From the NCBI GenBank assembly GCA_003156495.1, contig PMHC01000064.1, positions 6,519-21,940 on the forward strand: 15,422 bases of DNA, written 5' to 3'. A model generated the notes under the pieces. It did no database searches. It saw only the letters and a list, made by a program, of their open reading frames with translations, and was not told the DNA's origin. Origin of the DNA: Acidobacteriaceae bacterium. GTDB lineage: Bacteria; Acidobacteriota; Terriglobia; Terriglobales; Acidobacteriaceae. Both the position numbers and the translations under genes were made by a program. Positions 6,478-13,608 of this stretch are shown in pieces; within the stretch, counting starts at the first letter, position 1, and every line of letters starts with the position of its first letter.

Positions 6478-7323
6478 CTACCGCCAGCGAATCTTATCGG
6501 CGCGCTGCGCTTCAAGCTGCCCGCCCTGGCGCAGAATGTCGCGTACATACTCGGCGTTGCGCAATCCCTTGAGCTCGATGTGCGGCTCGGTGATTACCAG
6601 ATTCGAAACGTTGAATAGCCGCAGCAGCGCGGGCTTGAAGATGACCGCATCACCCAGCTTGTGCAGCTCGTAGGGCCGGTTCACCGAGTGCAACGCTCCT
6701 TCTTCGACGATCAGTCGCTGGCTTGAAGCGCTGTACTTGGTCGTCTTCAGCTTGAACAGATAAAAGAGAAAGAGAATAGCGAACAGCGCCGTAAAGCCGC
6801 TCTTTACCCAAAAGAAGATGCGGTTGAGCGTGAGCCCTTGCGGCTCGGCCGCATCGCTGTCGGTATCGTCGGCCGGCGTCGCGGCAGTGTCCGTCGATGA
6901 GTCTGCCGCATCGTCGGCGCTTGCATGGTGGCCGCCCTTTTTGTGCGTCGTTGCGTGCCGCGGCGCAATCGAGGAGCTTTGCACGCCGTTGCGTTCCATC
7001 ATGGCGCGTGCTTCCGGGTTGCGGCCGATGGCGTGATTGGCGATGCTGCAGGCGACGAAGATCACGATCAACCATGCGATGTAGCCAAGCGCGCGCGGCA
7101 CCAGCAACGCCAGCGACGGCGCCTCCTGCCAGACCATTGCTTCATCGCTGCTGTAGCGGATATTCTCCGCCTGCTCGGTGATGTTGTTGTCGCCAATGTC
7201 GGTGATTACGCTTGCGCCGGCGGTGACGGAAACGGTTGCGGGTTTTTGCTCGATCGTGCGCGTAATGCCATTAGGCTGATTGGGCGCGGGCAACTGATTG
7301 GGATTCTCCGGTGTCGGAGTCAC
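6478..7323 (-). CDS. Membrane protein with bacterial PH domain (bPH2 / YdbS-like)
   Basis: This 281-residue protein has four parts. Residues 1-62 are a polar, Pro/Thr/Asn-rich N-terminus. A first transmembrane segment (about 72-95) follows 'MVWQEAPSLALL'. Residues 97-165 are a low-complexity His/Asp/Ala/Thr linker. A second transmembrane segment (about 169-192) leads into a C-terminal bPH2 domain: 'YSASSQRLIVEEGAL' (residues 197-211), 'YELHKLGDAVIFKPALLRLF' and 'IELKGLRNAEYVRDILR'. In typical YdbS-like proteins two helices form a short hairpin before the PH unit, so the long linker is unusual. Function is unknown; the domain usually serves membrane-linked assembly. The start is GTG 7321-7323, preceded by a strong AGGAGG at 7330-7335 (minus strand). 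The gene lies 183 bp downstream of lpdA, in the same direction. Confidence 0.8.
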   Translation of the reverse strand: MTPTPENPNQLPAPNQPNGITRTIEQKPATVSVTAGASVITDIGDNNITEQAENIRYSSDEAMVWQEAPSLALLVPRALGYIAWLIVIFVACSIANHAIGRNPEARAMMERNGVQSSSIAPRHATTHKKGGHHASADDAADSSTDTAATPADDTDSDAAEPQGLTLNRIFFWVKSGFTALFAILFLFYLFKLKTTKYSASSQRLIVEEGALHSVNRPYELHKLGDAVIFKPALLRLFNVSNLVITEPHIELKGLRNAEYVRDILRQGGQLEAQRADKIRWR

Positions 7324-7398
7324 TAAATTCCTCCTCGGCCCGGCGTCATGCGCCAGGGTGCCAAGGCAATGTGCGCAGCCGGGATAGGGTTATCTACA

Positions 7399-7404
7399 AT
7401 TATA
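7399..7404 (-). promoter_or_regulatory. Perfect -10-like hexamer upstream of the PH-domain gene
   Basis: Read on the minus strand, these bases are TATAAT, about 75 bp before the GTG start. No good -35 hexamer is seen at 16-18 bp; the spacer region is the G+C palindrome GGCGCGCGCC (7405-7414). Weak support only. Confidence 0.3.
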
Positions 7405-7440
7405 GGCGCGCGCCAAACGCCGCGTCTCATGTGCGCGCCG

Positions 7441-7479
7441 CTCGTTCCGCGCATCTCTAGCCGCCGTGCGCGCAACGAG
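7441..7479. repeat. Strong inverted repeat in the lpdA-PH gene spacer
   Basis: CTCGTTCCGCGC (7441-7452) pairs with GCGCGCAACGAG (7468-7479) over 12 positions with a single mismatch and a 15-nt loop. A second small hairpin (CCACC-GCA-GGTGG, 7486-7498) sits between it and the lpdA stop. Neither is followed by a T-run, so they are not typical terminators; RNA-stabilising or REP-like roles are possible. Confidence 0.5.
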
Positions 7480-7506
7480 GCTGTCCCACCGCAGGTGGCG
7501 CAGGCG

Positions 7507-8949
7507 TCATGCGTTGATCGCCATGCCCTCTACCGCGCCGTAGCCGTCAAGCAGCGCTTCGCTCAGCGTGGGATGTGCGTGAACGGTGGACATCATCTCT
7601 TCGATTGTGCCTTCCAGCTCCAGCGCCGTTACCGCTTCGGCAATCAGCTCGGTCGCCTGCGGCCCGATGATGTGCACGCCCAGAATCTCGCCATATTTGG
7701 CCTCGGCCACCACCTTCACAAAGCCGTCGTGGCTGCCAAGCACCGTCGCCTTCGAGTTGCCGGCAAAGGGAAACTTGCCCACTTTTACATTGAGTCCGTT
7801 GGCGCGCGCCTCGGCTTCGGTCAGCCCCACGCTGGCAATTTGCGGCTCGGAATATGTGCAGCCGGGAATCCTGTCTTTGCGCACTGGCCTGATCGTGCGT
7901 CCGGCGATTTTGGCCATCGCCACCATGCCGCACATCGAGCCCACGTGCGCCAACTGCGGCAGCCCGGCCGCAATGTCGCCGATGGCGTATAGCCCCGGCT
8001 CGGCCGTCTGTTGCGCTTCGTTCACCTTCACAAAGCCGCGCTCCAGCTCAGCCTTGGTCTTCTCTAGTCCGATCCCAGCCGTGCGTGGCGCGCGCCCCAC
8101 GGCTACCAAAACCTTCTCGGCCTCTTTCGTCTGCGCGTTACCGTCGGCGTCGGTAAAGCTTACGCGCACGCCCTCGGCCGTCCGCTCCACCTTTTCCACG
8201 CGCGCGCCGGTGTTGGTCTCGATTCCGCGTTTGCGGAAGAGTCGCGCCAGCTCCTTTGAAATTTCCTCGTCCTCGACCGGAACCAGCCGCGGCAAAAACT
8301 CCACCATCGTGATCTCGGTCCCGAAACTTTTATAGAGCGAGGCAAATTCCACGCCCACCGCGCCGGCGCCGATGACGATCAGCGATTTGGGCGGCGCAGC
8401 CAGATTCAGAATTTCGACATTGGTCAAAATGCGGTCGTCGGCCTTCAACCCCGGCAGCAGCTTGGCTTCCGAGCCGGTGGCCACAATCACGTTTTTGGCT
8501 TTGAACTCGCTCTTTGCGCCGTTGGCTTCCACCTCAACCGAGTGCACGCCGCCTTGGGCGCTGCCTTGCAGTCTTCCAAAACCAGAAATAACGGTGATCT
8601 TGTGCTTCTTCATCAAAAATTCCAAGCCCTTGACGTGCTTGGCGATGATCGCGTTTTTGCGCTTGAGCACCGCGGCCCAATCGAGCGTGGGTGTGCCGAG
8701 GCCCATCACGCCGAACTCCGCGGCGCGCTTCACATGCTCCCAAACCTCGGCGTTATACAGCAGCGCCTTGGTGGGAATGCAGCCCACATGCAGACAGGTT
8801 CCGCCCAGCTTGGGCGTGGCTTCGACGAGCGCTATCTTCAATCCGAATTCCGCGCCGCGAATCGCTGCCGTATAACCGGCCGGACCGCCGCCCACCACCA
8901 CCACGTCATAAATCGTCTCGGAATTTGCTTCTGCCAAGGGGATCTCCAT
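7507..8949 (-). CDS. lpdA: Dihydrolipoyl dehydrogenase (E3 component)
   Basis: This 480-residue flavoprotein oxidises the dihydrolipoyl groups of 2-oxoacid dehydrogenase complexes and the glycine cleavage system, using FAD and NAD+. The FAD-binding motif is 'VVVVGGGPAGY' (16-26). The redox-active disulfide is C52/C57 in 'GGTCLHVGCIPTK', the NAD-binding motif is 'VIGAGAVGVE', the second FAD motif is 'LYAIGDIAAG', and the catalytic dyad is H459/E464 in 'HAHPTLSE'. Length and motif order are normal for the family. ATG 8947-8949 is used; only a weak GGA lies upstream. No E1 or E2 genes are adjacent, so the complex it serves cannot be told from this window. It diverges from the TIGR03435 gene. Confidence 0.97.
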   Translation of the reverse strand: MEIPLAEANSETIYDVVVVGGGPAGYTAAIRGAEFGLKIALVEATPKLGGTCLHVGCIPTKALLYNAEVWEHVKRAAEFGVMGLGTPTLDWAAVLKRKNAIIAKHVKGLEFLMKKHKITVISGFGRLQGSAQGGVHSVEVEANGAKSEFKAKNVIVATGSEAKLLPGLKADDRILTNVEILNLAAPPKSLIVIGAGAVGVEFASLYKSFGTEITMVEFLPRLVPVEDEEISKELARLFRKRGIETNTGARVEKVERTAEGVRVSFTDADGNAQTKEAEKVLVAVGRAPRTAGIGLEKTKAELERGFVKVNEAQQTAEPGLYAIGDIAAGLPQLAHVGSMCGMVAMAKIAGRTIRPVRKDRIPGCTYSEPQIASVGLTEAEARANGLNVKVGKFPFAGNSKATVLGSHDGFVKVVAEAKYGEILGVHIIGPQATELIAEAVTALELEGTIEEMMSTVHAHPTLSEALLDGYGAVEGMAINA

Positions 8950-9076
8950 TCGGGCGTTTCCGACTCTGGCGGAATCGCCGCATGCACACGCTTAGTCTAA
9001 TATCTGATCGAAAGGTTTTCGTCAAACCAATATATTCAGTAGAAAACGAAGGAAAAGCGGAAGAGGAGAAAAGCCG

Positions 9077-9925
9077 ATGGCCGGAAATGGCAGTATCAAA
9101 GCGCATTTATTCGGAGAGCTTCCGCTTTTAGCGCTTGCAATGGCGCTTGGCGTAGCGTCCACAGCGGTCGCTCAAGGGATCACAACTACGCGAGTGCCAC
9201 AGTCCCCGGCAAATCGCACATCGATCGAACCTCCGGTTACTTTTGACGTTATTTCGATTCGCAAAAGCAAGGAGCCGTTTCCCCAGGGGGCCGCTTTTAC
9301 CTCAAGCGGCTTCGCTATTCGCGGAGTGCCGCCGCTCATGCTGATCGGCATGGCTTATGATTTTCGTGATTTTGATCGTCTGAAGGGATTGCCTAACTGG
9401 TGCCTTTCCGAAAATTACGATATTCAGGCGAAGGTAGATGACGCTGTTGTGGATAAGTGGAAGGCGCTGGATTTTCCATCGAAGCTTTTGGCGCTTCAAG
9501 CACTGCTCGCATCGCGATTCAATTTGAAGGCGCATCGCGAAATCAAGCAAGGGCGAGTCTACGAACTTGTTATCGCCAAGGGTGGGCCAAAATTCAAGGC
9601 GGCTGAGGCTAAAGATATACTTTCATCGGAATCCGGTGATGGAAGAGCAAACTATGGCCAAGCCGAAACTCTGGACACTCTGGCATTGTCATTGCCGAGT
9701 CTTGGGATCAGCCGTCCTGTTGTAAATAAGACAGAACTTTCAGGTAAGTATAATCTTCGTCTTGTATTGAATCCTGAAGCGGATTCTTCTCAGCCATCGG
9801 CTTCTATTTCCGAGCCGCAGATTATTGTTGCTCTTCGAGATCAGCTTGGCCTTGATTTGAAGCCTGCAAATGGTCCAATTGAGATACTTACTATTGACCA
9901 TATAGACAAACCAACCGATAACTGA
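9077..9925 (+). CDS. TIGR03435 family protein (Acidobacteria-expanded, exported)
   Basis: This 282-residue protein begins with a signal peptide (hydrophobic 16-32, 'LALAMALGVASTAVAQ'). Family features seen: 'VTFDVISIRKSK' (usual FEVASIKPS), 'GVPPLMLIGMAYDF', 'LKGLPNWCLSENYDIQAKVD' (usual G.P.W....YDI.AK), 'LLASRFNLKAHREIKQGRVY', 'LVIAKGGPKFK', 'VNKTELSGKYNLRLVL' (usual DRTGLTGKYD), and the closing 'IEILTIDHIDKPTDN' (usual VIDHVEKPS.N). The family is typically found in large paralogous sets in Solibacter-like Acidobacteria; its function is unknown. ATG 9077 follows GAGGAG at 9063-9068. Its base composition is clearly more A/T-rich than its neighbours (for example 20 G+C in 60 at 9721-9780), suggesting recent acquisition or duplication. 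Confidence 0.9.
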   Translation: MAGNGSIKAHLFGELPLLALAMALGVASTAVAQGITTTRVPQSPANRTSIEPPVTFDVISIRKSKEPFPQGAAFTSSGFAIRGVPPLMLIGMAYDFRDFDRLKGLPNWCLSENYDIQAKVDDAVVDKWKALDFPSKLLALQALLASRFNLKAHREIKQGRVYELVIAKGGPKFKAAEAKDILSSESGDGRANYGQAETLDTLALSLPSLGISRPVVNKTELSGKYNLRLVLNPEADSSQPSASISEPQIIVALRDQLGLDLKPANGPIEILTIDHIDKPTDN

Positions 9926-9956
9926 CAATAAATAGAATTCTCGAATTTTTACCGTT

Positions 9957-10937
9957 TTACTCTAGCCGATAGGGACAATGGCACTCAGCGCTCATTTTCA
10001 GCGCGGCTTCAATCAACTTCGCCGCTTCGCGCACCGTCTCCGCCTCGTCGCCGAAATCCTCGATCCAGTGCACCTGGGGCTCGCGCCGGAACCAGGTCAT
10101 CTGCCGTTTGGCGTAGTTGCGATGCCCCTGCTGCGCGGCGGCTAGCGCGGCTTCCTCGCTCAATGAGCCGTCAATTACCGCCAGCGCTTGTCGATAGCCG
10201 AGCGAGTCGAGCGCCTTCACCTGTCCGTAGCGTGCGACCAATCCGCGCGTTTCCTCTTCCAGCCCCGCGGCGAACATCGCCGCGCAGCGCCGGTTCAGCC
10301 GGTCATATAGCAACTGTCGCGGTGGGTTCAATCCAATTCGCAGCAGACGGAATCCAGTCAACGGATCGCGGCCCATCGCCTCCGACATCGGTTTGTGCCC
10401 GGCCACGCAGACCTCGATAGCCCGGATCAGTTTCGGCTCGTCGTTGGGATGGATGCGTGCGGCCGTCGTCGCGTCCATCCGCCGCAAAATGCGATGCAGC
10501 CAACCGCCGCCGTGGCGTTCCACGCTTTTATTAAGCCGCGCGCGTAACTCCTCTTGCCGGGCCGGCCCAGAAAAAAGCCCCTCGGTCAACGCCCGCAAAT
10601 AGAGCCCCGTTCCGCCGGTCACAATCGGCAGGTGGCCGCGCGCCGCAATCTCTTTAAGCGTTTCCCGCGCGGCGCGGCTATATGCTCCGGCGGTAAATGG
10701 CCGGTCGGGATTGGCCACGTCGATCAAGTGATGCGGCGCGCGCGTCCGCTCCTCCAGCGTAGGCTTAGCCGTGCCCAGCTCCATTCCGCGATAAACGGCC
10801 ACCGAGTCGCAACTGACGATCTCGCCGCCAAAGCGTTCGGCCAGCTCGAGCGAGAGCGCGGTTTTCCCGCTGCCCGTCGGGCCCAGCAGCAGCACGGCAA
10901 GCGGATCGGGCGACGATGCGTGGGGCAAATGAGTCAA
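9957..10937 (-). CDS. miaA: tRNA dimethylallyltransferase
   Basis: MiaA transfers a dimethylallyl group to N6 of A37 in tRNAs that read UNN codons. The 326-residue protein has the P-loop 'GPTGSGKT' (19-26), D44 and S45 in 'SCDSVAVYRGMELGTAKP' (the DSxxxYxxMxxGTAKP signature, with the catalytic Asp), 'HHLIDVANPDRPFTAG', 'VTGGTGLYLRAL' and the C-terminal 'GHRNYAKRQMTWFRR' involved in tRNA binding. Length is typical (300-330). The start is a TTG at 10935-10937: the in-frame upstream stretch meets a stop without an ATG or GTG, and there is only a weak purine-rich ribosome site. A small membrane-protein gene lies 95 bp upstream in the same direction. It is convergent with the TIGR03435 gene, only 31 bp apart, with no clear terminator between them. 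Confidence 0.96.
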   Translation of the reverse strand: MTHLPHASSPDPLAVLLLGPTGSGKTALSLELAERFGGEIVSCDSVAVYRGMELGTAKPTLEERTRAPHHLIDVANPDRPFTAGAYSRAARETLKEIAARGHLPIVTGGTGLYLRALTEGLFSGPARQEELRARLNKSVERHGGGWLHRILRRMDATTAARIHPNDEPKLIRAIEVCVAGHKPMSEAMGRDPLTGFRLLRIGLNPPRQLLYDRLNRRCAAMFAAGLEEETRGLVARYGQVKALDSLGYRQALAVIDGSLSEEAALAAAQQGHRNYAKRQMTWFRREPQVHWIEDFGDEAETVREAAKLIEAALKMSAECHCPYRLE

Positions 10938-10998
10938 TCGCTTTCTCGATATTCAATATTCAATGCGGCCTGGCAAATCTCAGCCGCACTCACTGACA

Positions 10999-11033
10999 AC
11001 TGTTCCCTGCGCACTGTTCACTGTCCACTGTTT
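10999..11033. repeat. Short degenerate heptad repeat ACTGTYY
   Basis: Three contiguous units (ACTGTTC 11013-11019, ACTGTCC 11020-11026, ACTGTTT 11027-11033) and one detached copy (ACTGTTC 10999-11005) lie between miaA and the small membrane gene. A nearby ATATTCA doublet (10952-10965) is of similar low complexity. Probable replication-slippage product. Confidence 0.5.
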
Positions 11034-11221
11034 CACCACCGCCACCAGCCCGGCGTAAAGATCCAGCCTGGATGTGTGTGTACAAGCCACCATGCGCAGA
11101 CCGCCGCAGCCACGGTCACCAGCCCGATGACCTGATTGCGCCGGAAGAGGCGCAGTTGACGCTCCCGGGCCTCTCGTTCGGCCACCTGCTGGAGATGCGG
11201 CTTGATGTGGAACTCAACCAT
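11033..11221 (-). CDS. Small single-pass membrane protein upstream of miaA
   Basis: A 62-residue protein from ATG 11219-11221. It has a basic, helical N-terminal half ('HLQQVAEREARERQLRLFRR'), one transmembrane helix ('VIGLVTVAAAVCAWWLV', about residues 31-47) and a short Trp-rich end ('HTHPGWIFTPGWWRW'). The frame stays open further upstream (to 11335), but that would run through the presumed purD promoter region and adds only low-complexity residues, so I take the shorter form. No function is recognised. From memory, short proteins ending in 'GWxFxPGWWR' occur beside acidobacterial genes, which supports its being real. It probably shares a transcript with miaA. Confidence 0.55.
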   Translation of the reverse strand: MVEFHIKPHLQQVAEREARERQLRLFRRNQVIGLVTVAAAVCAWWLVHTHPGWIFTPGWWRW

Positions 11222-11306
11222 CGCGATTTTCTCGACAGACGGGGGCGCTTTGCTCTGGCACTCCCGCATAAGTATAGGTGAAGGCGATCTTTTCCCGTAC
11301 TCCCGT

Positions 11307-11338
11307 TTGACTTCCCCCGCCCGCATTGCGACCATAAT
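11307..11338 (+). promoter_or_regulatory. Possible purD promoter
   Basis: TTGACT (11307-11312) and CATAAT (11333-11338) each match the sigma-70 consensus at five of six positions, but the 20-bp spacing is longer than ideal. They lie 45-76 bp before the purD start, in the divergent spacer. Confidence 0.3.
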
Positions 11339-11382
11339 CCTTCGGGCAATGTTTGGTTCAGCCGAGAGGAAAGGTTGCTTCC

Positions 11383-12660
11383 ATGAAAGTTTTGATTCTT
11401 GGTTCCGGAGGCCGCGAGCACGCCCTGGCCTGGGCGGTGGCGCGCAGTCCGCGTGTAACGGAGGTGGTTTGCGCTCCGGGCAACGGCGGCATGGCTAAAA
11501 TGGCCCGCTGTCTGCCCGTCAATGTGGACAGTCTGGATTCAATGATTCAGTTGGCCGAGGCCGAGCGCCCCGATCTGACCATCGTTGGCCCCGAGGTGCC
11601 GCTTTCGCTCGGCATCGTCGATGAGCTTCAGGCCCGCGGCCTGCGCGCCTTCGGCCCCACGCGCGCCGCCGCCATGCTCGAATCGAGCAAGGGCTTTGCC
11701 AAGCGCTTTCTGCAGCGGCACAAGATTCCCACGGCCAACTACGCCATCTGCAACAACCAGGCCGAGGTGGAAAAGGCCATCGACATTTTCCATGCGCCGA
11801 TCGTGGTCAAGGCCGACGGCCTGGCCGCCGGCAAAGGCGTCATCATGTGTCCATCGCGGGCCACCGCCATCGAGGCGGCAGAGGGGCTTTTTTCCGGCAA
11901 GTTGCTGGGCACCGTCGAGCGCCAGGTGCTCATCGAGGAGTTTCTGGAAGGCGACGAGGTTAGCTTCCTTTGCCTGAGCGACGGCAAGCACGTCACGCCG
12001 CTGGTTCCATCGCAAGATCACAAGCGCATCGGCGAGGGCGATACCGGCCCCAACACCGGCGGCATGGGCGTCTACTCCACCGATGCGCTGCTCGATCCGG
12101 CAATGCGCGAATGGATTCTGCGCCACATTGCCGAGCCCACCGTGCGCGGCATGGCCGAAGAAGATACACCATTTGTGGGCGTGCTCTATTGCGGACTGAT
12201 GATGACCGCTCGCGGGCCGCAGGTGCTCGAGTTCAACGCCCGCTTCGGCGATCCAGAAACCCAGGCCATTCTGGTGCGTTTGGAAAGCGATCTGGTGGAG
12301 GCACTGGAGGCCTGCATCGACGGCCGGCTGGCCGACACGGCTCTGCGTTGGCGGCAGGGAGCTTCGGCCTGCGTCGTGGCCAGTTCCGGCGGCTATCCGG
12401 GCAGCTACAAAAAAGGGCTGCCGATCACCGGCCTTGAAGCCGCCGCGCAGCTTCCAGAGACGGTGATCTTTCACGCCGGTACGGCGCTGGTCGATGGGCA
12501 GACGGTCACCTCGGGCGGCCGCGTGCTCGGCGTAACCGCCACGGCGGACTCGCTGGAAGAGGCTTTGGCTCGTGCCTATAAGGCCATTAAAGAAATTCAT
12601 TTTGAAGGCATGTACTTCCGGCACGACATCGGCCACCGGGCCCTCAAAAAGAAATCCTAG
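11383..12660 (+). CDS. purD: Phosphoribosylamine--glycine ligase (GAR synthetase)
   Basis: PurD joins 5-phosphoribosylamine and glycine with ATP to give GAR, the second step of de novo purine synthesis. The 425-residue protein has the full ATP-grasp architecture: the N-domain begins 'MKVLILGSGGREHALAW', followed by 'PDLTIVGPEVPLSLGIVD', the ATP-binding 'VVKADGLAAGKGV', 'IEEFLEGDEVSFL', 'DHKRIGEGDTGPNTGGMG', and the metal-binding 'VLEFNARFGDPETQ'. The C-terminal domain with 'SGGYPGSY' and 'GGRVLGVTATADSLEEA' is intact. ATG 11383 is preceded by AGAGGAAAGG at 11365-11374; the open frame extends to a TTG at 11353 with no ribosome site. It stands alone, not beside purH or purN. Confidence 0.98.
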   Translation: MKVLILGSGGREHALAWAVARSPRVTEVVCAPGNGGMAKMARCLPVNVDSLDSMIQLAEAERPDLTIVGPEVPLSLGIVDELQARGLRAFGPTRAAAMLESSKGFAKRFLQRHKIPTANYAICNNQAEVEKAIDIFHAPIVVKADGLAAGKGVIMCPSRATAIEAAEGLFSGKLLGTVERQVLIEEFLEGDEVSFLCLSDGKHVTPLVPSQDHKRIGEGDTGPNTGGMGVYSTDALLDPAMREWILRHIAEPTVRGMAEEDTPFVGVLYCGLMMTARGPQVLEFNARFGDPETQAILVRLESDLVEALEACIDGRLADTALRWRQGASACVVASSGGYPGSYKKGLPITGLEAAAQLPETVIFHAGTALVDGQTVTSGGRVLGVTATADSLEEALARAYKAIKEIHFEGMYFRHDIGHRALKKKS

Positions 12661-12697
12661 ACGCAAAGCAGGACTTAAACAGTGCTCTCCACTTGGC

Positions 12698-12729
12698 GCT
12701 GAAGAGCGCGGCTTGCCGTACTCTTCAGC
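12698..12729. repeat. Inverted repeat between convergent purD and zinc-ribbon genes
   Basis: GCTGAAGAG (12698-12706) and CTCTTCAGC (12721-12729) are perfect complements over 9 bp, with a small nested CGG-CTTG-CCG stem inside the loop. No T-run follows on either strand. It may still act as a convergent-gene barrier or a processing site. Confidence 0.5.
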
Positions 12730-12798
12730 ACCATCTACCGGCAGGCACACCTATCCGTCGTTCCGGTATGTCCTGTAACCGGTGGAGCGATCTGCTTT

Positions 12799-13131
12799 TC
12801 AGTCTTGCACGAGGCTCGGCTGCTGCTTGACGGCAGATTCCGCTGGCGTTAATTGTGGCTTACCCATCTTTTGGAAGCAGGTCCGACATAATACAGGCCG
12901 GTTTTGCGTGGGCTTAAAGGGAACAGTAGTTTCGGCGCCGCACGCCGAGCAAGTTGTGCGCGTCTCCGGGCGGACCCGTAACGATCCTCGTGCGCGCTTT
13001 GCCTTGCACTGTTTGCAGTGTTTGGGGTCGTTCTTGAACTGCTTATCGTGGAAAAAGACCTGCTCGCCCGCCGTGAAAACGAACTCGGCGCCGCAGTCTA
13101 CACATTTTAGGACTCGATCGGTGAACTCCAT
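12799..13131 (-). CDS. Double zinc-ribbon protein (CxxC-x17-CxxC type)
   Basis: This 110-residue protein carries two zinc-ribbon units. The first uses C10/C13 ('LKCVDCGAEFVFTAGEQVFF') and C39/C42 ('PKHCKQCKAKR'), matching the small ribbon family with 'F.FTAGEQ.FF..K.F...P..C..C'. The second is C61/C64 ('TTCSACGAE') and C82/C85 ('VLCRTCFQ'), an exact CxxC-x17-CxxC with 'TVPFKPTQNRPV' between, as in the TIGR04272 domain. All eight metal-ligand cysteines are present. The protein is small, basic in the middle and has no enzyme domain, so nucleic-acid or protein binding is likely but unproven. ATG 13129-13131 follows GAGGGA at a normal spacing. Confidence 0.88.
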   Translation of the reverse strand: MEFTDRVLKCVDCGAEFVFTAGEQVFFHDKQFKNDPKHCKQCKAKRARGSLRVRPETRTTCSACGAETTVPFKPTQNRPVLCRTCFQKMGKPQLTPAESAVKQQPSLVQD

Positions 13132-13191
13132 GGCCGGCTTCCCTCACAGGGAGATCCACCGAAAACGGGCGCAGTTCTATCCGAACTAGCC

Positions 13192-13608
13192 GGTCTCGGT
13201 TCCCTGTCAACGTTCGCAATGCACAACAAGGGCCCGGACCGCACGTAAAATGAGGCGGTTATTAAACCTTCTCCCGGTGGACTGGGTGGGGAATTGAACG
13301 CAGCTCGTCCGTACTCGGGCTACAATCACTCACTCATCTCAGGTTTTCGCTGAATTCCACTCGAGCCGCAAGGTTTTTCATTGGAAAGAACCTTATGACT
13401 TCAACGTGCGAATCGGCAAAAACCGAGCACGATTCCAAGTAACATTACCGCGGCGTGGTTCCGTCTGCCTGCTTTTTTCAACTCTCTGGCGGCTTTCGCT
13501 AACGATTAACGAAAGCCGCCGAGACGTGATTCTCGCTGCGGGCTATGCGTTTCTGATAGTCATCCCTTTAAGTTATTGCTCGGGAAAATCCCAGAAACGC
13601 GTTCCTGA
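13192..13608. other. Gene-free interval with promoter-like box, hairpins and a 15-codon ORF
   Basis: No convincing protein gene lies between the zinc-ribbon gene and rpsU. On the plus strand there is TACAAT at 13321-13326, a hairpin AAGGTTTTTC/GAAAGAACCTT (13370-13394, ATTG loop, one bulge), and a micro-ORF of 15 codons plus stop (13395-13442) with GGAAAG 7 bp before its ATG. A perfect 11-bp stem GGCGGCTTTCG/CGAAAGCCGCC follows at 13488-13520. On the minus strand a perfect TTGACA (13205-13210) lies upstream of the zinc-ribbon gene, without a good -10. The interval could encode a small RNA or short peptide; no tRNA, tmRNA, SRP or RNase P signature was seen. Confidence 0.35.
13488..13520. repeat. 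Perfect 11-bp inverted repeat downstream of rpsU
   Basis: GGCGGCTTTCG (13488-13498) and CGAAAGCCGCC (13510-13520) are exact complements with an 11-nt loop, about 90 bp after the rpsU stop. A second small stem (CGAGA/TCTCG) follows on the plus side. Neither direction has a T-run directly after the stem, so a factor-independent terminator is not certain. Confidence 0.6.

Noticed and set aside
7390..7398. TTATCTACA, a near match to the DnaA box
   Set aside because: One isolated copy with a mismatch, no cluster around it and about 7.7 kb from dnaA; not evidence for an origin.
11539..12750. 403-codon open frame antisense to purD
   Set aside because: purD is complete on the other strand with all ATP-grasp motifs; the antisense product shows no domain and is typical of G+C-rich shadows.
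12782..13189. 135-codon plus-strand frame opposite the zinc-ribbon gene
   Set aside because: The minus strand encodes eight correctly spaced metal-binding cysteines, so the opposite frame is a shadow.
13261..13320. GTTCAATTCCCC on the minus strand, resembling a tRNA T-arm
   Set aside because: The bases 5' of the loop do not pair with the CCCC arm, and no acceptor, D or anticodon stem could be built.
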